Origin: Myxacorys chilensis ATA2-1-KO14
GTDB taxonomy: Bacteria; Cyanobacteriota; Cyanobacteriia; Leptolyngbyales; Leptolyngbyaceae
Assembly (NCBI GenBank): GCA_019359275.1
Contig: JAHHHP010000052.1
Span: 1 to 39,020 of the forward strand
Direction: 5' to 3'
DNA length: 39,020 bases
Positions within the stretch are counted from its first letter, which is position 1; the number at the start of each line of letters is the position of its first letter. The position numbers and the translations under genes were made by a program. Below the pieces are notes generated by a model. The model worked only from the letters and a program-made list of their open reading frames with translations. It did no database searches and was not told the origin of the DNA. Positions 1-8,536 of this stretch are shown piece after piece.

Positions 1-1118
1 TCTTTTCCTAAGCGCATACAGTCCGAGCCAGGTCTTTGATGTGCTGACGCGAACCCTGGTAGAATCGCATCCTGGTAAACCGCTAACGTCTCCTGATGCA
101 CCCGATCGACACTGAGCCATTCTAAGTGGTCTTGAGCGCGCTGCTGCCAACACTCTAGTTGAGTTGGACTCTGCAACAGGTAAGAAAGTGCCGTAGAGAG
201 GGCAGAAACATCGCCCGGTGGCACTAAGATACCAGCCTTGCCGCCTTCAAGCACTTCAGGAATTCCGTCTACCTCCGACGCGATGATGGCACAGCCGGCT
301 TCTCGCGCTTCGGATAAGACCAACCCAAACGGCTCTCGACTAGATGCCAGCACAAAAATGTCTGTTGAGAGCAAATAGCGCTGAGGCTCTGGTTGAAAGC
401 CTTCAAAATGAATTCGGTCTGCAAAGGCACTGTTTAGAGCTTGCTGCTCAAACGCTAACCGATCCGAACCATTCCCTACTAAATATAAATGGACGGTTGG
501 ATTGGCGTCAGCTATCTGCACAAAGGCTTCAATTAACTGAGCAATTCCTTTACGGTAGAACAGACCCGCTACAGTCGTGATGGCAGGCCGCTTTAGACAG
601 ATTGGTTCCGTTTCAGCCAGGGGGCGTCGCCGGGGACTTCCTATTGTGCCATTTGATACTACACTGATTTTGTGAATTGGCACTCCTCGATCGTGCATGG
701 AGTTAGCAACTGATTGACTGACTGCAATCACGCGATCTGCTAACCCCATGAGAACAGAGGTCGATTGATACTCGTTGTGAACCGTGGATATTAAAGTGTA
801 TTCGCTTTTCCGTTGACGAAGAAAGCGGGCTAAAACCGCTCCCGTCATCATATGAGCATGAATGATATCGGGAGCAAACGTTTGAACAATGCGACGAAAT
901 TTAAGTATTGCCTGGAGAAGTTGAATGGGATTCCGTCGTTGATCTAAGTAGAAACACTGAACTCCGTAGCGCTTCATTAAAGCTTCATATTCACCGCCGC
1001 TACAGGCGACTGCCACCTCAAATCCTGCCTGTGACTGCAAGCAGGCTAGGTCAACCGCCGCATTCACAATTCCGTTTCCGAGTTCCCGACAATCATTGAG
1101 GATGTGTAGAATTCGCAT
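1..1118 (-). CDS. GT4-family glycosyltransferase, C-terminus cut by the window edge
   Basis: The reverse strand reads open from an ATG at 1118 to the left edge without a stop, giving 372 codons. The protein starts MRILHILNDCRELGNG, a GT-B N-terminal Rossmann opening. It has a sugar-nucleotide half with VAGLFYRKGIAQLIEAF and the GT4 donor-site stretch SSREPFGLVLSEAREAG, whose E-x7-E pattern is typical of retaining GT4 enzymes. By family it would transfer a sugar from a nucleotide donor to a cell-surface glycan or lipid; the substrate cannot be read. The start codon overlaps the stop of the upstream gene as TAATG, so translation is probably coupled. The last residues read (PGSDCMRLGK) lie past the GT fold, so little is likely missing. 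Confidence 0.9.
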   Translation of the reverse strand, partial: MRILHILNDCRELGNGIVNAAVDLACLQSQAGFEVAVACSGGEYEALMKRYGVQCFYLDQRRNPIQLLQAILKFRRIVQTFAPDIIHAHMMTGAVLARFLRQRKSEYTLISTVHNEYQSTSVLMGLADRVIAVSQSVANSMHDRGVPIHKISVVSNGTIGSPRRRPLAETEPICLKRPAITTVAGLFYRKGIAQLIEAFVQIADANPTVHLYLVGNGSDRLAFEQQALNSAFADRIHFEGFQPEPQRYLLSTDIFVLASSREPFGLVLSEAREAGCAIIASEVDGIPEVLEGGKAGILVPPGDVSALSTALSYLLQSPTQLECWQQRAQDHLEWLSVDRVHQETLAVYQDAILPGFASAHQRPGSDCMRLGK

Positions 1119-2254
1119 TAGCTATTTTGCAATATTTGTTCAATAACATCAACATATTGCGTGACCACGTGATCGCTGGAAAAGAGCAGCGATCGCGCCT
1201 TCAGAACTTCTGAGTTCACCGGATGAGCTAAAGTTTCAAGAATCGCGGTTGCCATGGAGTCAGGATCTGCGATCGACACTAATTTGCCATACTCGCCGTT
1301 TTCTAATATCTCTGCTGGGCCGCTCGGACAATCCGTTGCTACAATTGGCGTTCCCACTGCCATCGCTTCGGCAACGACATTTCCAAACCCTTCGTAGCAA
1401 GATGAGAGCACAAAGACCGCCGAATTAGCCATGTAAACGTAAGGATTTTCTACAAATCCAAACAAAGCGACATCCTGTTCAAGCTTCAATTCTCGAATCA
1501 GCGTCTCTAGCCGTGGACGATCTTCTCCTTCACCTAAAATCATCAGCCGTGCCCGTCGCTGCTGCCGCACCTGTTGAAAGGCTCGAATCAAGGTAAAAAA
1601 ATCTTTTTGACCGACTAATCGCCCTACCCCAAGCACCACAGGCGGCTCTTCAGGCAGAAACCAGGGGTGATCTAACGGCTCCTGGCTTTTCCGAATCACA
1701 TCCGGAGTCACAACGGGATTGTAGATGACTTGAATCCGATCTAATGGCAAAGCGGTGATGTGGGCTAAGTCTTTTGCTGTTCCCCAAGACGCTGCCACCA
1801 GTCCATCAGATTTTGGATAAAGCCATCGCACTAGACAAGCGCGAATGTAAGCCGCTACGTAGTGCTGATCATGCTGGAACTGCCCAGACAGATGAGTCTG
1901 CACACACATCACAACTTTCGTTGGCACTGTTACCTGCCTAGCCCATTTCTTAGCCCAAAGCGCTGAACTAATGATGTCAAGAGCAGAGAAGATAATGGTG
2001 GGTTTTTCATGCTGCAAGTAACGTCTCAGTGCAACGGTCTTCGAGACAACAACGGGAAACGTGGACTTGAGATCAACAATTCGGACACTAGAAGGAACAA
2101 GTCCTAAATAATCTCCCTCAGCTTCTGCCAAAACTAGATCTGTCTTTATTCCTCGCTCAGCAAATCCTTGGGCAAGATGCAACATGGCGCGTTCTGCTCC
2201 GCCACCATCCAAGTTAGGTAAAAATATACTGATCGATGTCCCTTTCACGTTCAT
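1118..2254 (-). CDS. GT4-family glycosyltransferase
   Basis: This is a 378-residue GT-B glycosyltransferase. The N-terminus FLPNLDGGGAERAM is the usual GT4 acceptor-domain glycine loop. The C-terminal donor domain carries VLGVGRLVGQKDFFTLIRAF, then LSSCYEGFGNVVAEAMAVGTP, with both conserved glutamates of the E-x7-E motif. No signal peptide or membrane helix is evident, so it should act at the cytoplasmic face on a polysaccharide or lipid-linked sugar. It is the middle gene of three leftward GT4 genes. Its TAA overlaps the next ATG, which supports one transcript. The acceptor and sugar are unknown; the cluster suggests exopolysaccharide or O-antigen-like synthesis. Confidence 0.92.
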   Translation of the reverse strand: MNVKGTSISIFLPNLDGGGAERAMLHLAQGFAERGIKTDLVLAEAEGDYLGLVPSSVRIVDLKSTFPVVVSKTVALRRYLQHEKPTIIFSALDIISSALWAKKWARQVTVPTKVVMCVQTHLSGQFQHDQHYVAAYIRACLVRWLYPKSDGLVAASWGTAKDLAHITALPLDRIQVIYNPVVTPDVIRKSQEPLDHPWFLPEEPPVVLGVGRLVGQKDFFTLIRAFQQVRQQRRARLMILGEGEDRPRLETLIRELKLEQDVALFGFVENPYVYMANSAVFVLSSCYEGFGNVVAEAMAVGTPIVATDCPSGPAEILENGEYGKLVSIADPDSMATAILETLAHPVNSEVLKARSLLFSSDHVVTQYVDVIEQILQNS

Positions 2255-2323
2255 AAAGTAGGACGCGCTCCACTCTGTAAGAGAATCCCTTGAGTGATGC
2301 CTATTTTGCCTCTGTCCTTAGTG

Positions 2324-2358
2324 GGACTGGCGACAGACAGGGCTAGACCTCTATCTAC
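2324..2358. repeat. Two-part repeat, copy 1
   Basis: The spacer upstream of the middle glycosyltransferase holds GGACTGGCGA (2324-2333) followed after 12 bases by GACCTCTATCTAC (2346-2358). Both words recur exactly, in the same order, at 4036-4045 and 4072-4084. The shared pair may be a common promoter element for leftward genes, or a chance match. Confidence 0.4.
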
Positions 2359-2380
2359 CAATTTAAATGGCCCGATTGAG

Positions 2381-3538
2381 CTACTTGGAAGAAGAAATCT
2401 TTAAAGCTTTTGATGCTAAAAGATGGGCACTCTGCTGATTGATCGTGTCTAAATTAAATCGGCGCTGAGCTTCATGCTGAGCACGTTGAGCGATCGCGGC
2501 TGCCTCAGTGGAGTTTTGCTGACAGTGCGCGATCGCATCTGCTAACTCGTGTACATCCCCTGGAGTCACTAACCAGCCTGTTTCTCCTGACTCAACCAAT
2601 TCCAGCGCGCCTCCCGCTTTTGCCGCAATGACAGGCGTTCCACACAACATCGCTTCTACAATTACTCGCCCAAATGGTTCAGCAACAGTTGACGTGTGGA
2701 CAACTAGATCACACATTTGCATCAGCGGGATGACGTCCGATCGAAAGCCCAAAAAGGTAACGCGATCGCGCAGTCCTAGGTGATCGACTTGGCTCTGTAA
2801 CTGTTGCACATAGTCCTGTTCACCGAATAAAGCATCTCCAACAAAAACCGCCACTACATTCTCTGAGCAGTGGCTCAGTGCTTCCAATAGCACGTGCTGA
2901 CCTTTCCAGGGAGACAGCCGGCTGAAATGCCCAATCACAAATTTTTCCTGCAATTCTAAAGTTAATCGGAGGATTTTAGCTTGGTTGTGATTCTCTTGGT
3001 ACTGTTGAAGATGAAATCCGTTGTACACAACATGTACAGTTTCAGGATTTCCACCCGCTTCAATAAAAGCTGTTCGGCTCGCTTGGGAATTAGCAATGAC
3101 TAACCTAGCGCGGTTCGCCAAAGCTACCGCCAAGCGTTGATTCGTTGAGCTGAAGTGTTCTAAAGAAAGGATGTCGTGCAAATGATACACCAATGGACGG
3201 CCACTCACGAGGCTGGCGATCGCGCCAACCACTAGCGCCTTCTGCGTATTAGCGTAAATGAGATCGTATTGACGACTCAAGTGCACTACCTTGGCAATCA
3301 GCGGCGCTAGCTGTCTCACACTTTTAAGCCCAGCCAGCCAACTGCTCTGCTTGCGGACACCAATTGCGGCTTGACTTAATATCTGAACCGCGATCTGGTT
3401 CTCTTCTAGCAACTGCCGAAATGCACCGTCCTCAAATAACCCGACAAGGCACTGACCGCGATGGCACATTGCAATATCCAGCAAACACAGTTCTGCACCT
3501 CCAGGTTTGCCACTCTGGTCGAGAAAAAGAATTTTCAC
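2381..3538 (-). CDS. GT4-family glycosyltransferase
   Basis: This GT-B glycosyltransferase is about 385 residues long. The N-terminal KILFLDQSGKPGGAE is the acceptor-domain glycine loop. The donor domain has IGHFSRLSPWKGQHVLLEAL and VAEPFGRVIVEAMLCGTPVIA, where the E-x7-E motif is intact. I place the start at GTG 3538, because VKILFLDQ is the normal family beginning; the reading frame extends to a TTG at 3553 that adds only MGCVS. Neither start has a strong ribosome site. It probably starts a three-gene glycosyltransferase cluster, although 126 bases separate it from the next gene, so a second promoter there is possible. The substrate cannot be read from sequence. Confidence 0.9.
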   Translation of the reverse strand: MKILFLDQSGKPGGAELCLLDIAMCHRGQCLVGLFEDGAFRQLLEENQIAVQILSQAAIGVRKQSSWLAGLKSVRQLAPLIAKVVHLSRQYDLIYANTQKALVVGAIASLVSGRPLVYHLHDILSLEHFSSTNQRLAVALANRARLVIANSQASRTAFIEAGGNPETVHVVYNGFHLQQYQENHNQAKILRLTLELQEKFVIGHFSRLSPWKGQHVLLEALSHCSENVVAVFVGDALFGEQDYVQQLQSQVDHLGLRDRVTFLGFRSDVIPLMQMCDLVVHTSTVAEPFGRVIVEAMLCGTPVIAAKAGGALELVESGETGWLVTPGDVHELADAIAHCQQNSTEAAAIAQRAQHEAQRRFNLDTINQQSAHLLASKALKISSSK

Positions 3539-3601
3539 AGAAACGCAGCCCAAAATGGGTTTTCAGCTAGTCATCCAAGCGGAACGCTAAATGTCTAGGA
3601 T

Positions 3602-3799
3602 CTAGCCCTCGACAGACTCTAACCAATTGTAAATTCGATCTAGCTGCTCTAAGGTAATTAGCCCGTACTGCCACAAAATCATAGGTAGAGGACCTGGATT
3701 TTGTTCGCGGTACCTTAAGGCAAGCGAAATTGATGCAGTAGACAGTGAAAGTTCGTCTTGTAAAAAGCCAATAAATCTAGAGTGCTTTGCAACAGCCAT
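3602..3799 (-). CDS. DUF2949 family small protein
   Basis: This 65-residue protein matches the cyanobacterial DUF2949 pattern: an N-terminal FIGFLQDELSLS helix, then PGPLPMILWQYGLITLEQL, and a C-terminal helix ending IYNWLES. The function is unknown. The fold is likely a small helical domain resembling the activator-like modules found in cyanobacterial regulators. A strong ribosome site, GGAGGT, lies about nine bases before the ATG. It lies just upstream of the glycosyltransferase cluster on the same strand, but no functional link is evident. Confidence 0.85.
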   Translation of the reverse strand: MAVAKHSRFIGFLQDELSLSTASISLALRYREQNPGPLPMILWQYGLITLEQLDRIYNWLESVEG

Positions 3800-4252
3800 A
3801 GGGCATTACCTCCGTACAGTGGACTATCTTGTTGACAACCTTGTTCAAACTTCAATGGGTGTATAATTCAGTCTTCAATCTGGACTGCCCTACCTCCTGA
3901 AATTGGAACAGAATTAATCTGAGAAATGAATTATTTGAAAATGAACTTATTACAAACGCTTTGTTGATAGTCAAGACTCTTTGAGAAACTACTCTCTTTG
4001 AGGAGTGGCTGAATATAGAAACATGTTTTAGAAGCGGACTGGCGATCAAGATAATCGCCGTATTGAATGTCGACCTCTATCTACAGAGCGATTACCTCGC
4101 TATTTTTAAGATATGTAACACAAGATTGATTGTTTATGTAACTTAAACAAAATGCTTAAAGCAGATGCGATCGCAGATCTAGATTAATGATTTCAGGTTT
4201 TGGTAAAGTTTCCAAAAAATTTAATATTTCAATTGCCTAGATATAGGAAATA
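3800..4252. other. Intergenic stretch, no gene recognised
   Basis: This spacer has no convincing gene. On the + strand TATAAT stands at 3862-3867 with TTGTTC at 3841-3846 (15-base spacer), a possible promoter pointing away from DUF2949. CTCTTTGAG is directly repeated at 3977-3985 and 3994-4002. A 7-bp inverted repeat TTGTTTA/TAAACAA (4130-4136 and 4144-4150, 7-base loop) lies nearer the DUF192 gene. Confidence 0.5.
4036..4084. repeat. Two-part repeat, copy 2
   Basis: GGACTGGCGA (4036-4045) and GACCTCTATCTAC (4072-4084) repeat the words seen at 2324-2358, here separated by 26 bases instead of 12. The copy lies about 240-285 bases upstream of the DUF2949 start, on the promoter side of that leftward gene. 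Confidence 0.4.
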
Positions 4253-4792
4253 TCAGTTTCTAAAAAGTTGTTTACGCTCCAGAAACTGTACGGGGATGCG
4301 ATCGCCAACCTTAATATTCAGTTCGCTTGCCCGCCCACCTGCTAACTCAACAACTTGATCAATATCACCGATCATAGGCCCATAGGTAGGACACGGAGCC
4401 GATTGACAAGGCTGTGCATTAGCCGCAATATATTTCACGATTCCTTTTTGGAGGAAAACCATGTCTAACGGAATTAGCGTGTTTTTCATCCAAAACTGCG
4501 TTGGGCGAGCAGGTTCAAAAATAAACAGCATGCCGCGATTCGCCGCTAAGCTGGTTCGATTCATCAATCCAATTGCTTGCTCTTGGGGAGTTCTTGCGAC
4601 TTCAAGCTGGATGGGTTGTTCAGCAACTTGAATTTGTGCTGTGATCGGCAACATTTGTCCCAAAGCAGTACTTGCCTGTGCAGCCGTCGATGAATTTGGA
4701 GGCTGCGACGTTTGAAATAGCGCGCATCCAACCAACAAGCTCAGTCCTAGTCCAACGAATCCAACTTGATACTTCAACACAATCTGGCGCAC
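4253..4792 (-). CDS. DUF192 family lipoprotein
   Basis: This is a 179-residue secreted protein. Residues 5-23 form a lipoprotein signal peptide ending in the lipobox LLVGC (Cys23), so it should be lipid-anchored outside the cytoplasm. The DUF192 core follows: ARTPQEQAIGLMNRTSL, then GMLFIFEPARPTQFWMKNT, and the closing ELAGGRASELNIKVGD. The molecular role of DUF192 proteins is not established. The start is GTG 4792, supported by GAAGGT about ten bases upstream. The gene begins 17 bases after the nblR stop on the same strand, so the two are probably co-transcribed. Confidence 0.88.
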   Translation of the reverse strand: MRQIVLKYQVGFVGLGLSLLVGCALFQTSQPPNSSTAAQASTALGQMLPITAQIQVAEQPIQLEVARTPQEQAIGLMNRTSLAANRGMLFIFEPARPTQFWMKNTLIPLDMVFLQKGIVKYIAANAQPCQSAPCPTYGPMIGDIDQVVELAGGRASELNIKVGDRIPVQFLERKQLFRN

Positions 4793-4809
4793 TCACGATA
4801 CCTTCACCA

Positions 4810-5508
4810 TTACGACTCTCTTAGCACATATCCAACACCGCGCACCGTCTGAATTAGACGCTTCTCGCCTTCATCCTCGACTTTTAGCCGCAGATAGCGG
4901 ACATAAACTTCTATCACATTCGACTCTCCCACAAAATCGTAGCCCCACACGTTCTCTAAAATTTGTTCACGGGTGAGTACTTCGCGGGGATGCTCCATCA
5001 AATATTTGAGCAACTCGAATTCTTTCATTGTTAGATCGATCGTCCGCCCCTTTCGCAAGGCTCGACGCGTCGCTAGATCTAACCCCAAATCACCAAATCT
5101 TAATTGCTCAGTGCTAAGCGTATCAGGTTTGAGATAAAGCTGAACGAGCTTCAGAAACTCGTCACTACGATAAGGCTTAAGAAAATAATCGTCCGCACCT
5201 GCCTCTAAGCACGCTACGCGATCGTCAATGGTGTCTCGCGCCATTAGCAATAGCACCGGGACACGTGCACCAGAACTGCGCAGATCTTGGCAAAACGATA
5301 ATCCCGACTCTCCCGTTGTCAACAAGCGATCGACAACCACTAGCGCAGGGTTGCGTTCCATGGCCTGACGCAATCCAGCATAGGCATCGTGAACCACGAT
5401 CGTGTCATAGCCAGATTCTTTCAAATCGAGGCTGACGTGCTGAGCCAGCGATTCATCAGTTTCGACAATCAGTACACAAGGAGTAGATTCGAGAGAAACA
5501 ATGCTCAT
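4810..5508 (-). CDS. nblR: NblR-type OmpR-family response regulator
   Basis: This 232-residue protein joins a receiver domain to an OmpR/PhoB winged-helix DNA-binding domain. The receiver has the acidic residues in VETDES (Glu16, Asp18), a phosphoacceptor-type aspartate in VVVDRLL (Asp60) and the conserved lysine in FLKPY. The winged helix has LTMKEFELLKYLMEHP and ends TVRGVGYVLRES. Overall it matches the cyanobacterial NblR group, known for controlling phycobilisome breakdown under nutrient stress; its acidic pocket departs from the usual DD pair, as is characteristic of this group. The start is taken at ATG 5508 (MSIVSLEST), not the upstream GTG at 5553. nadK lies 172 bases upstream on the same strand. 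Confidence 0.8.
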   Translation of the reverse strand: MSIVSLESTPCVLIVETDESLAQHVSLDLKESGYDTIVVHDAYAGLRQAMERNPALVVVDRLLTTGESGLSFCQDLRSSGARVPVLLLMARDTIDDRVACLEAGADDYFLKPYRSDEFLKLVQLYLKPDTLSTEQLRFGDLGLDLATRRALRKGRTIDLTMKEFELLKYLMEHPREVLTREQILENVWGYDFVGESNVIEVYVRYLRLKVEDEGEKRLIQTVRGVGYVLRES

Positions 5509-5573
5509 ACGATTAACCGGAAAATCACAACAGGACGCATTTCGGTTGATCACGTGGCTCGGTTTACTGGTGT

Positions 5574-5588
5574 CTATCTGTTAGATAG
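5574..5588. promoter_or_regulatory. Perfect inverted repeat upstream of nblR
   Basis: CTATCT-GTT-AGATAG is a perfect 6-3-6 inverted repeat 66 bases before the nblR start, in the nadK-nblR spacer. It could be an operator or a small hairpin; no regulator is assigned. Confidence 0.35.
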
Positions 5589-5680
5589 AAAACTAGTGAC
5601 GAGCAATATTCTCCCCTGTTTTAGCACGCATCTTAAAATATTAGTTAAATTTAGCTCATCACCTCCAGATTCAGCCGTTT

Positions 5681-6619
5681 CTAACAGCTTCGCTCAGACG
5701 ACTTTACAATATCAGATGGCTTTGCAATGTGAGGCAGCCCCCATCCCAACTTTTCTCTGAGCACGTGAAAGAATTCATGTGGTCGCAGCCGAACAAAGCG
5801 AACTGGGTAAGGAGCTTTGCCGATACAAACGCGATCGTCCGGTAATACATAGCAGCCTGCATTCCCATCAGCCGTCAAGATCAACCGATTTGGTGCGGCG
5901 GGAAACAGAGTGACTAGCTGATCGTTAGCAAATACTAACGAACGCGATGCCAATGAATGAGGACAAATTGGAACCAAAATGATCACTGGAACTCCAGGCG
6001 TAATCACCGGACCTCCTGCCGACAAAGAGTATGCCGTTGACCCTGTTGGAGTTGAGAGAATAATGCCATCTGCTGCAATGTCTACGCGAGTATGCTTGCC
6101 AATTTCGACTTCAAAGTGACACATACTCGTCAGTGGTTCTCGGTGGAGAACCATCTCATTTAGACACAAAGCTTCCCATAGCAATGTGTCCTGCCGAAGA
6201 ATCTGCACCCGAAGCATCGTGCGTTCTTCAATTTCATAATCGCCATTGATTAAACACTCGATCGCATCGGGCAGCTTGTCGAGCAGAATTTCGGTTAGAA
6301 ACCCCATGTGCCCTGTATTAACGGCAAGCAGCGGAATCTGGCAAGGAGCCACCTGCCGACAAGCAGACAGAACAGTGCCATCACCGCCCAGAACGATGGC
6401 AAATTTCATATCAACATCAAACCCAGGCGGCATTAAGCGATCGATGGGCGTATGGCAAACTGGACTTTCTGGGGTTGCATATCCTAAAATACCTCCTGCT
6501 CCTGTTGCCAAAACAACGTCCCAGCCGCGAGACCGAAACTTGTCTTCTAACTCTTGAGCCGTCTGACAAGCGAGTGGTTTGTCATCATTGAAAATAATGC
6601 CGACCTTGTGCGGGCGCAT
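5681..6619 (-). CDS. nadK: NAD kinase
   Basis: This 312-residue enzyme phosphorylates NAD to NADP using ATP in the cytoplasm. The diagnostic GGDGT loop is at residues 78-82 (FAIVLGGDGTVLSA). NTGHMGFLTE follows at 101-110, then NEMVLHR and the substrate-binding TPTGSTAYSLSAGGP. These motifs are all intact and the length fits the family. Cyanobacteria usually carry two NAD kinases; this is the form with an inserted segment between the Rossmann start and the GGDGT loop. The gene reads in the same direction as nblR downstream. The C-terminus IAKPSDIVKSSERSC goes past the conserved domain. Confidence 0.95.
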   Translation of the reverse strand: MRPHKVGIIFNDDKPLACQTAQELEDKFRSRGWDVVLATGAGGILGYATPESPVCHTPIDRLMPPGFDVDMKFAIVLGGDGTVLSACRQVAPCQIPLLAVNTGHMGFLTEILLDKLPDAIECLINGDYEIEERTMLRVQILRQDTLLWEALCLNEMVLHREPLTSMCHFEVEIGKHTRVDIAADGIILSTPTGSTAYSLSAGGPVITPGVPVIILVPICPHSLASRSLVFANDQLVTLFPAAPNRLILTADGNAGCYVLPDDRVCIGKAPYPVRFVRLRPHEFFHVLREKLGWGLPHIAKPSDIVKSSERSC

Positions 6620-6735
6620 ACTGAATTTATAGTGAGAGATCGGGAAAGAAAGATAAACTCTGAATGATTGATGAAGTATTCCTTAAGAGCTAGATGAGGC
6701 TGCAAAGCTATTGATTGCCCTACATATCGTATTTT

Positions 6736-7722
6736 CTAAAATCGAGGATACGTCTTTTTCTTCTTGTTCTCTTGTTTTTTCTTGGCCTCTGCCTGGGCAA
6801 ACTCAACCTCTTTGAGCTTTTTCATGATTCGGCTGAAATAGTCCTGCATGTAAGACTCAAGAGTTGTCATATCCTTGCGATCGAGACCAAAAGTCGCATA
6901 TACATCATCCATCGATGCATTGAGAGGCTTCCCTGTCGCTACCACCTCAGTAAAAGCAAGCCGATCTGCGATGTTCCATGTCCACTGGAAGAACCGAGCC
7001 ACACGCCGGACTCCGCGTAAAACGCCGATTGGCATCCGCGTTACTTTTGCTTCCCTACCAGATAGCCGCTCACAGAGTTGAATAATTTCTTCGGCTGCCC
7101 AAGCGCGAGATCCAACCACTGGAAAGGTTTTGCCTTCAGTCTCAGAAACTTTGAGCGCTCGAACCGCAAACTTGGCGATGTCGATCGTATCCATGTAGGC
7201 CGTTGGAGCCGTGTCACCCATTACCCAAACCGCCTGATTCTCCAAGATTGGAATAGCATACTGACCAATAAGACCTTGCAAAAATCCACAAGGACGCAAA
7301 ATCGTGTAGTTCAGCCCAGATTGTGCCAAGAATCTTTCAGTACAAGCCTTGATGTCCATCAAGGGAACTTTCGGAAATTTTTCAGCATCTAGAATCGAGA
7401 AAAATATATAGCGCTCGACCCCTGCCGCTTTCGCTGCCTTAATCAGGTTGACTTTGCCATCCCAATCTACTTGTCGAATGGTGAGTGAATCAGTTGCTCG
7501 TGCGGTTGCAGCATCAATTACAGCTGTCACACCCTCTAGTGCTTTTGGCAGTGAATCAGGGTTACACAGATTTCCCGTTACTAACTCCGCGCCCCATTCC
7601 TTTAGAAATGTCGCCTTCTTTGGACTACGAACTAAACAGCGAACTTCGTATCCCTCGTCTAGGGCGCGACGAGTCACCTGTCTGCCAAGAGTGCCAGTAG
7701 CACCCACAATCAATACGCTCAT
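6736..7722 (-). CDS. ycf39: Ycf39-type atypical SDR, photosystem II assembly factor
   Basis: This protein is about 328 residues long. Its NmrA-like Rossmann fold begins MSVLIVGATGTLGRQ, with the GxxGxxG nucleotide loop at residues 7-13. It then has the conserved SILDAEKFPKVPLMDIK and LNYTILRPCGFLQG blocks of Ycf39/HCF244. Ycf39 binds high-light-inducible proteins and helps insert chlorophyll into newly made photosystem II D1 protein; that role is family knowledge. The strongly basic tail KKKQENKKKKTYPRF is unusually lysine-rich. I chose ATG 7722, because the 12 extra residues upstream do not fit the family. Confidence 0.9.
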   Translation of the reverse strand: MSVLIVGATGTLGRQVTRRALDEGYEVRCLVRSPKKATFLKEWGAELVTGNLCNPDSLPKALEGVTAVIDAATARATDSLTIRQVDWDGKVNLIKAAKAAGVERYIFFSILDAEKFPKVPLMDIKACTERFLAQSGLNYTILRPCGFLQGLIGQYAIPILENQAVWVMGDTAPTAYMDTIDIAKFAVRALKVSETEGKTFPVVGSRAWAAEEIIQLCERLSGREAKVTRMPIGVLRGVRRVARFFQWTWNIADRLAFTEVVATGKPLNASMDDVYATFGLDRKDMTTLESYMQDYFSRIMKKLKEVEFAQAEAKKKQENKKKKTYPRF

Positions 7723-8058
7723 GAGGGGTTTGGTGACAAATTGTAAACTTTTCGTCAAATTTTATCAGAAATCTCGACCTAAAGTAAAAAATTTGATGTT
7801 CAAAGATGAGATTTATGATTAATGCTTCTCATCCTAACGTAGATGGATCAAGCTTACATAGCCCGCGATTACGGGTGAAGCACGGGTTTGAACAAGGTCA
7901 AGACGGTTGAAGCAAAGTTCAATCATCTAAAGCAAAAACTGGGACTTGGGTTTAGTCCGTTTTGAAAAAGGCGTACGCTACGCTGGAGACAATCCTTATC
8001 TCTAGGCAGTGTGATGCTTTGAGAAGCTGCCCAGCTACTACTGCCAACATCTTTTGCT
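7723..8058. other. Divergent spacer between ycf39 and the zinc sensor
   Basis: No gene is seen. TGTTCA (7797-7802) and TGAACA (7889-7894) match the half-site of SmtB/ZiaR operators, but they are 86 bases apart instead of in the usual 12-2-12 arrangement. TTGAAC (7888-7893) and GTTCAA (7917-7922) form a loose inverted pair. A GCGTACGCTACGC-like repetitive word, common in cyanobacterial spacers, lies near 7970-7983. Confidence 0.4.
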
Positions 8059-8475
8059 ATGTCGAACTTAAATTCGCTTCCCGCCCAGCCGCCCGACAGT
8101 ATGCCTTCGCCCCTAGCAGAACCGTTAAATTGCACTGTTCAACATCCAGTTGATCTAGGCAATGTTCGCCATTTGCAGCAGAAAATACTCGACCTGAAAA
8201 AGGCGCAGCAAATGGCAGAGTTCTTCAGTCTACTGGGCGATACGAATCGATTAAGAATTTTGTCTATGCTGGCGGTTCAGGAGTTATGCGTTTGTGACCT
8301 TGCAGCGGCAGTAGAGATGAGCGAGTCAGCCGTTTCGCACCAGCTTCGAGCGTTGCGGGCAATGCGTTTAGTGGGATATCGCAAGCAAGGGCGCAATGTT
8401 TTCTATTCCCTCAAGGATCATCATGTGTTCAATCTGTATCGCGAGGTGGCTGAACACTTAGATGAAGAGGATTAA
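8059..8475 (+). CDS. ArsR/SmtB-family metal-sensing repressor (ZiaR-like)
   Basis: This is a 138-residue winged-helix repressor. The helix-turn-helix reads LCVCDLAAAVEMSESAVSHQLRAL. Two metal sites are visible. Cys77 and Cys79 in ELCVCD make the alpha3 site, probably with Cys25 and His29 of the N-terminal arm. Asp120, His122, His133 and Glu136 keep exactly the D-x-H...H-x2-E spacing of the SmtB alpha5 zinc site. It therefore should release DNA when zinc binds. The neighbours are ycf39 and petM; no metallothionein, P-type ATPase or other zinc gene is adjacent, so its target lies elsewhere or it regulates only itself. ATG 8059 is used; an internal ATG at codon 15 is possible. Confidence 0.88.
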   Translation: MSNLNSLPAQPPDSMPSPLAEPLNCTVQHPVDLGNVRHLQQKILDLKKAQQMAEFFSLLGDTNRLRILSMLAVQELCVCDLAAAVEMSESAVSHQLRALRAMRLVGYRKQGRNVFYSLKDHHVFNLYREVAEHLDEED

Positions 8476-8477
8476 AT

Positions 8478-8526
8478 AGGAAAAAGGGAAAGGGCAGATC
8501 CTGAGAGTGCAGTTTTCCTTTTTCCT
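8478..8526. terminator. Shared terminator between convergent genes
   Basis: AGGAAAAAGGGAAA (8478-8491) pairs with TTTTCCTTTTTCCT (8513-8526) in a 14-bp stem with one G-U pair and a 21-base loop. It sits right after the repressor stop and just before the petM stop, so it can serve both. Confidence 0.6.
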
Positions 8527-8536
8527 TTGCCTTTGC

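Noticed and set aside
3852..4049. Leftward 65-residue gene in the spacer upstream of DUF2949
   Set aside because: The composition is ordinary for AT-rich spacer DNA, with no recognisable motif and no ribosome site.
7797..7894. Classical SmtB/ZiaR operator
   Set aside because: Only single half sites TGTTCA and TGAACA are present, 86 bases apart, not the paired arrangement.
7841..7950. tRNA on the reverse strand
   Set aside because: GTTCAAACCC resembles a T loop, but the neighbouring bases cannot form the 5-bp T stem and no acceptor or anticodon stem is found.
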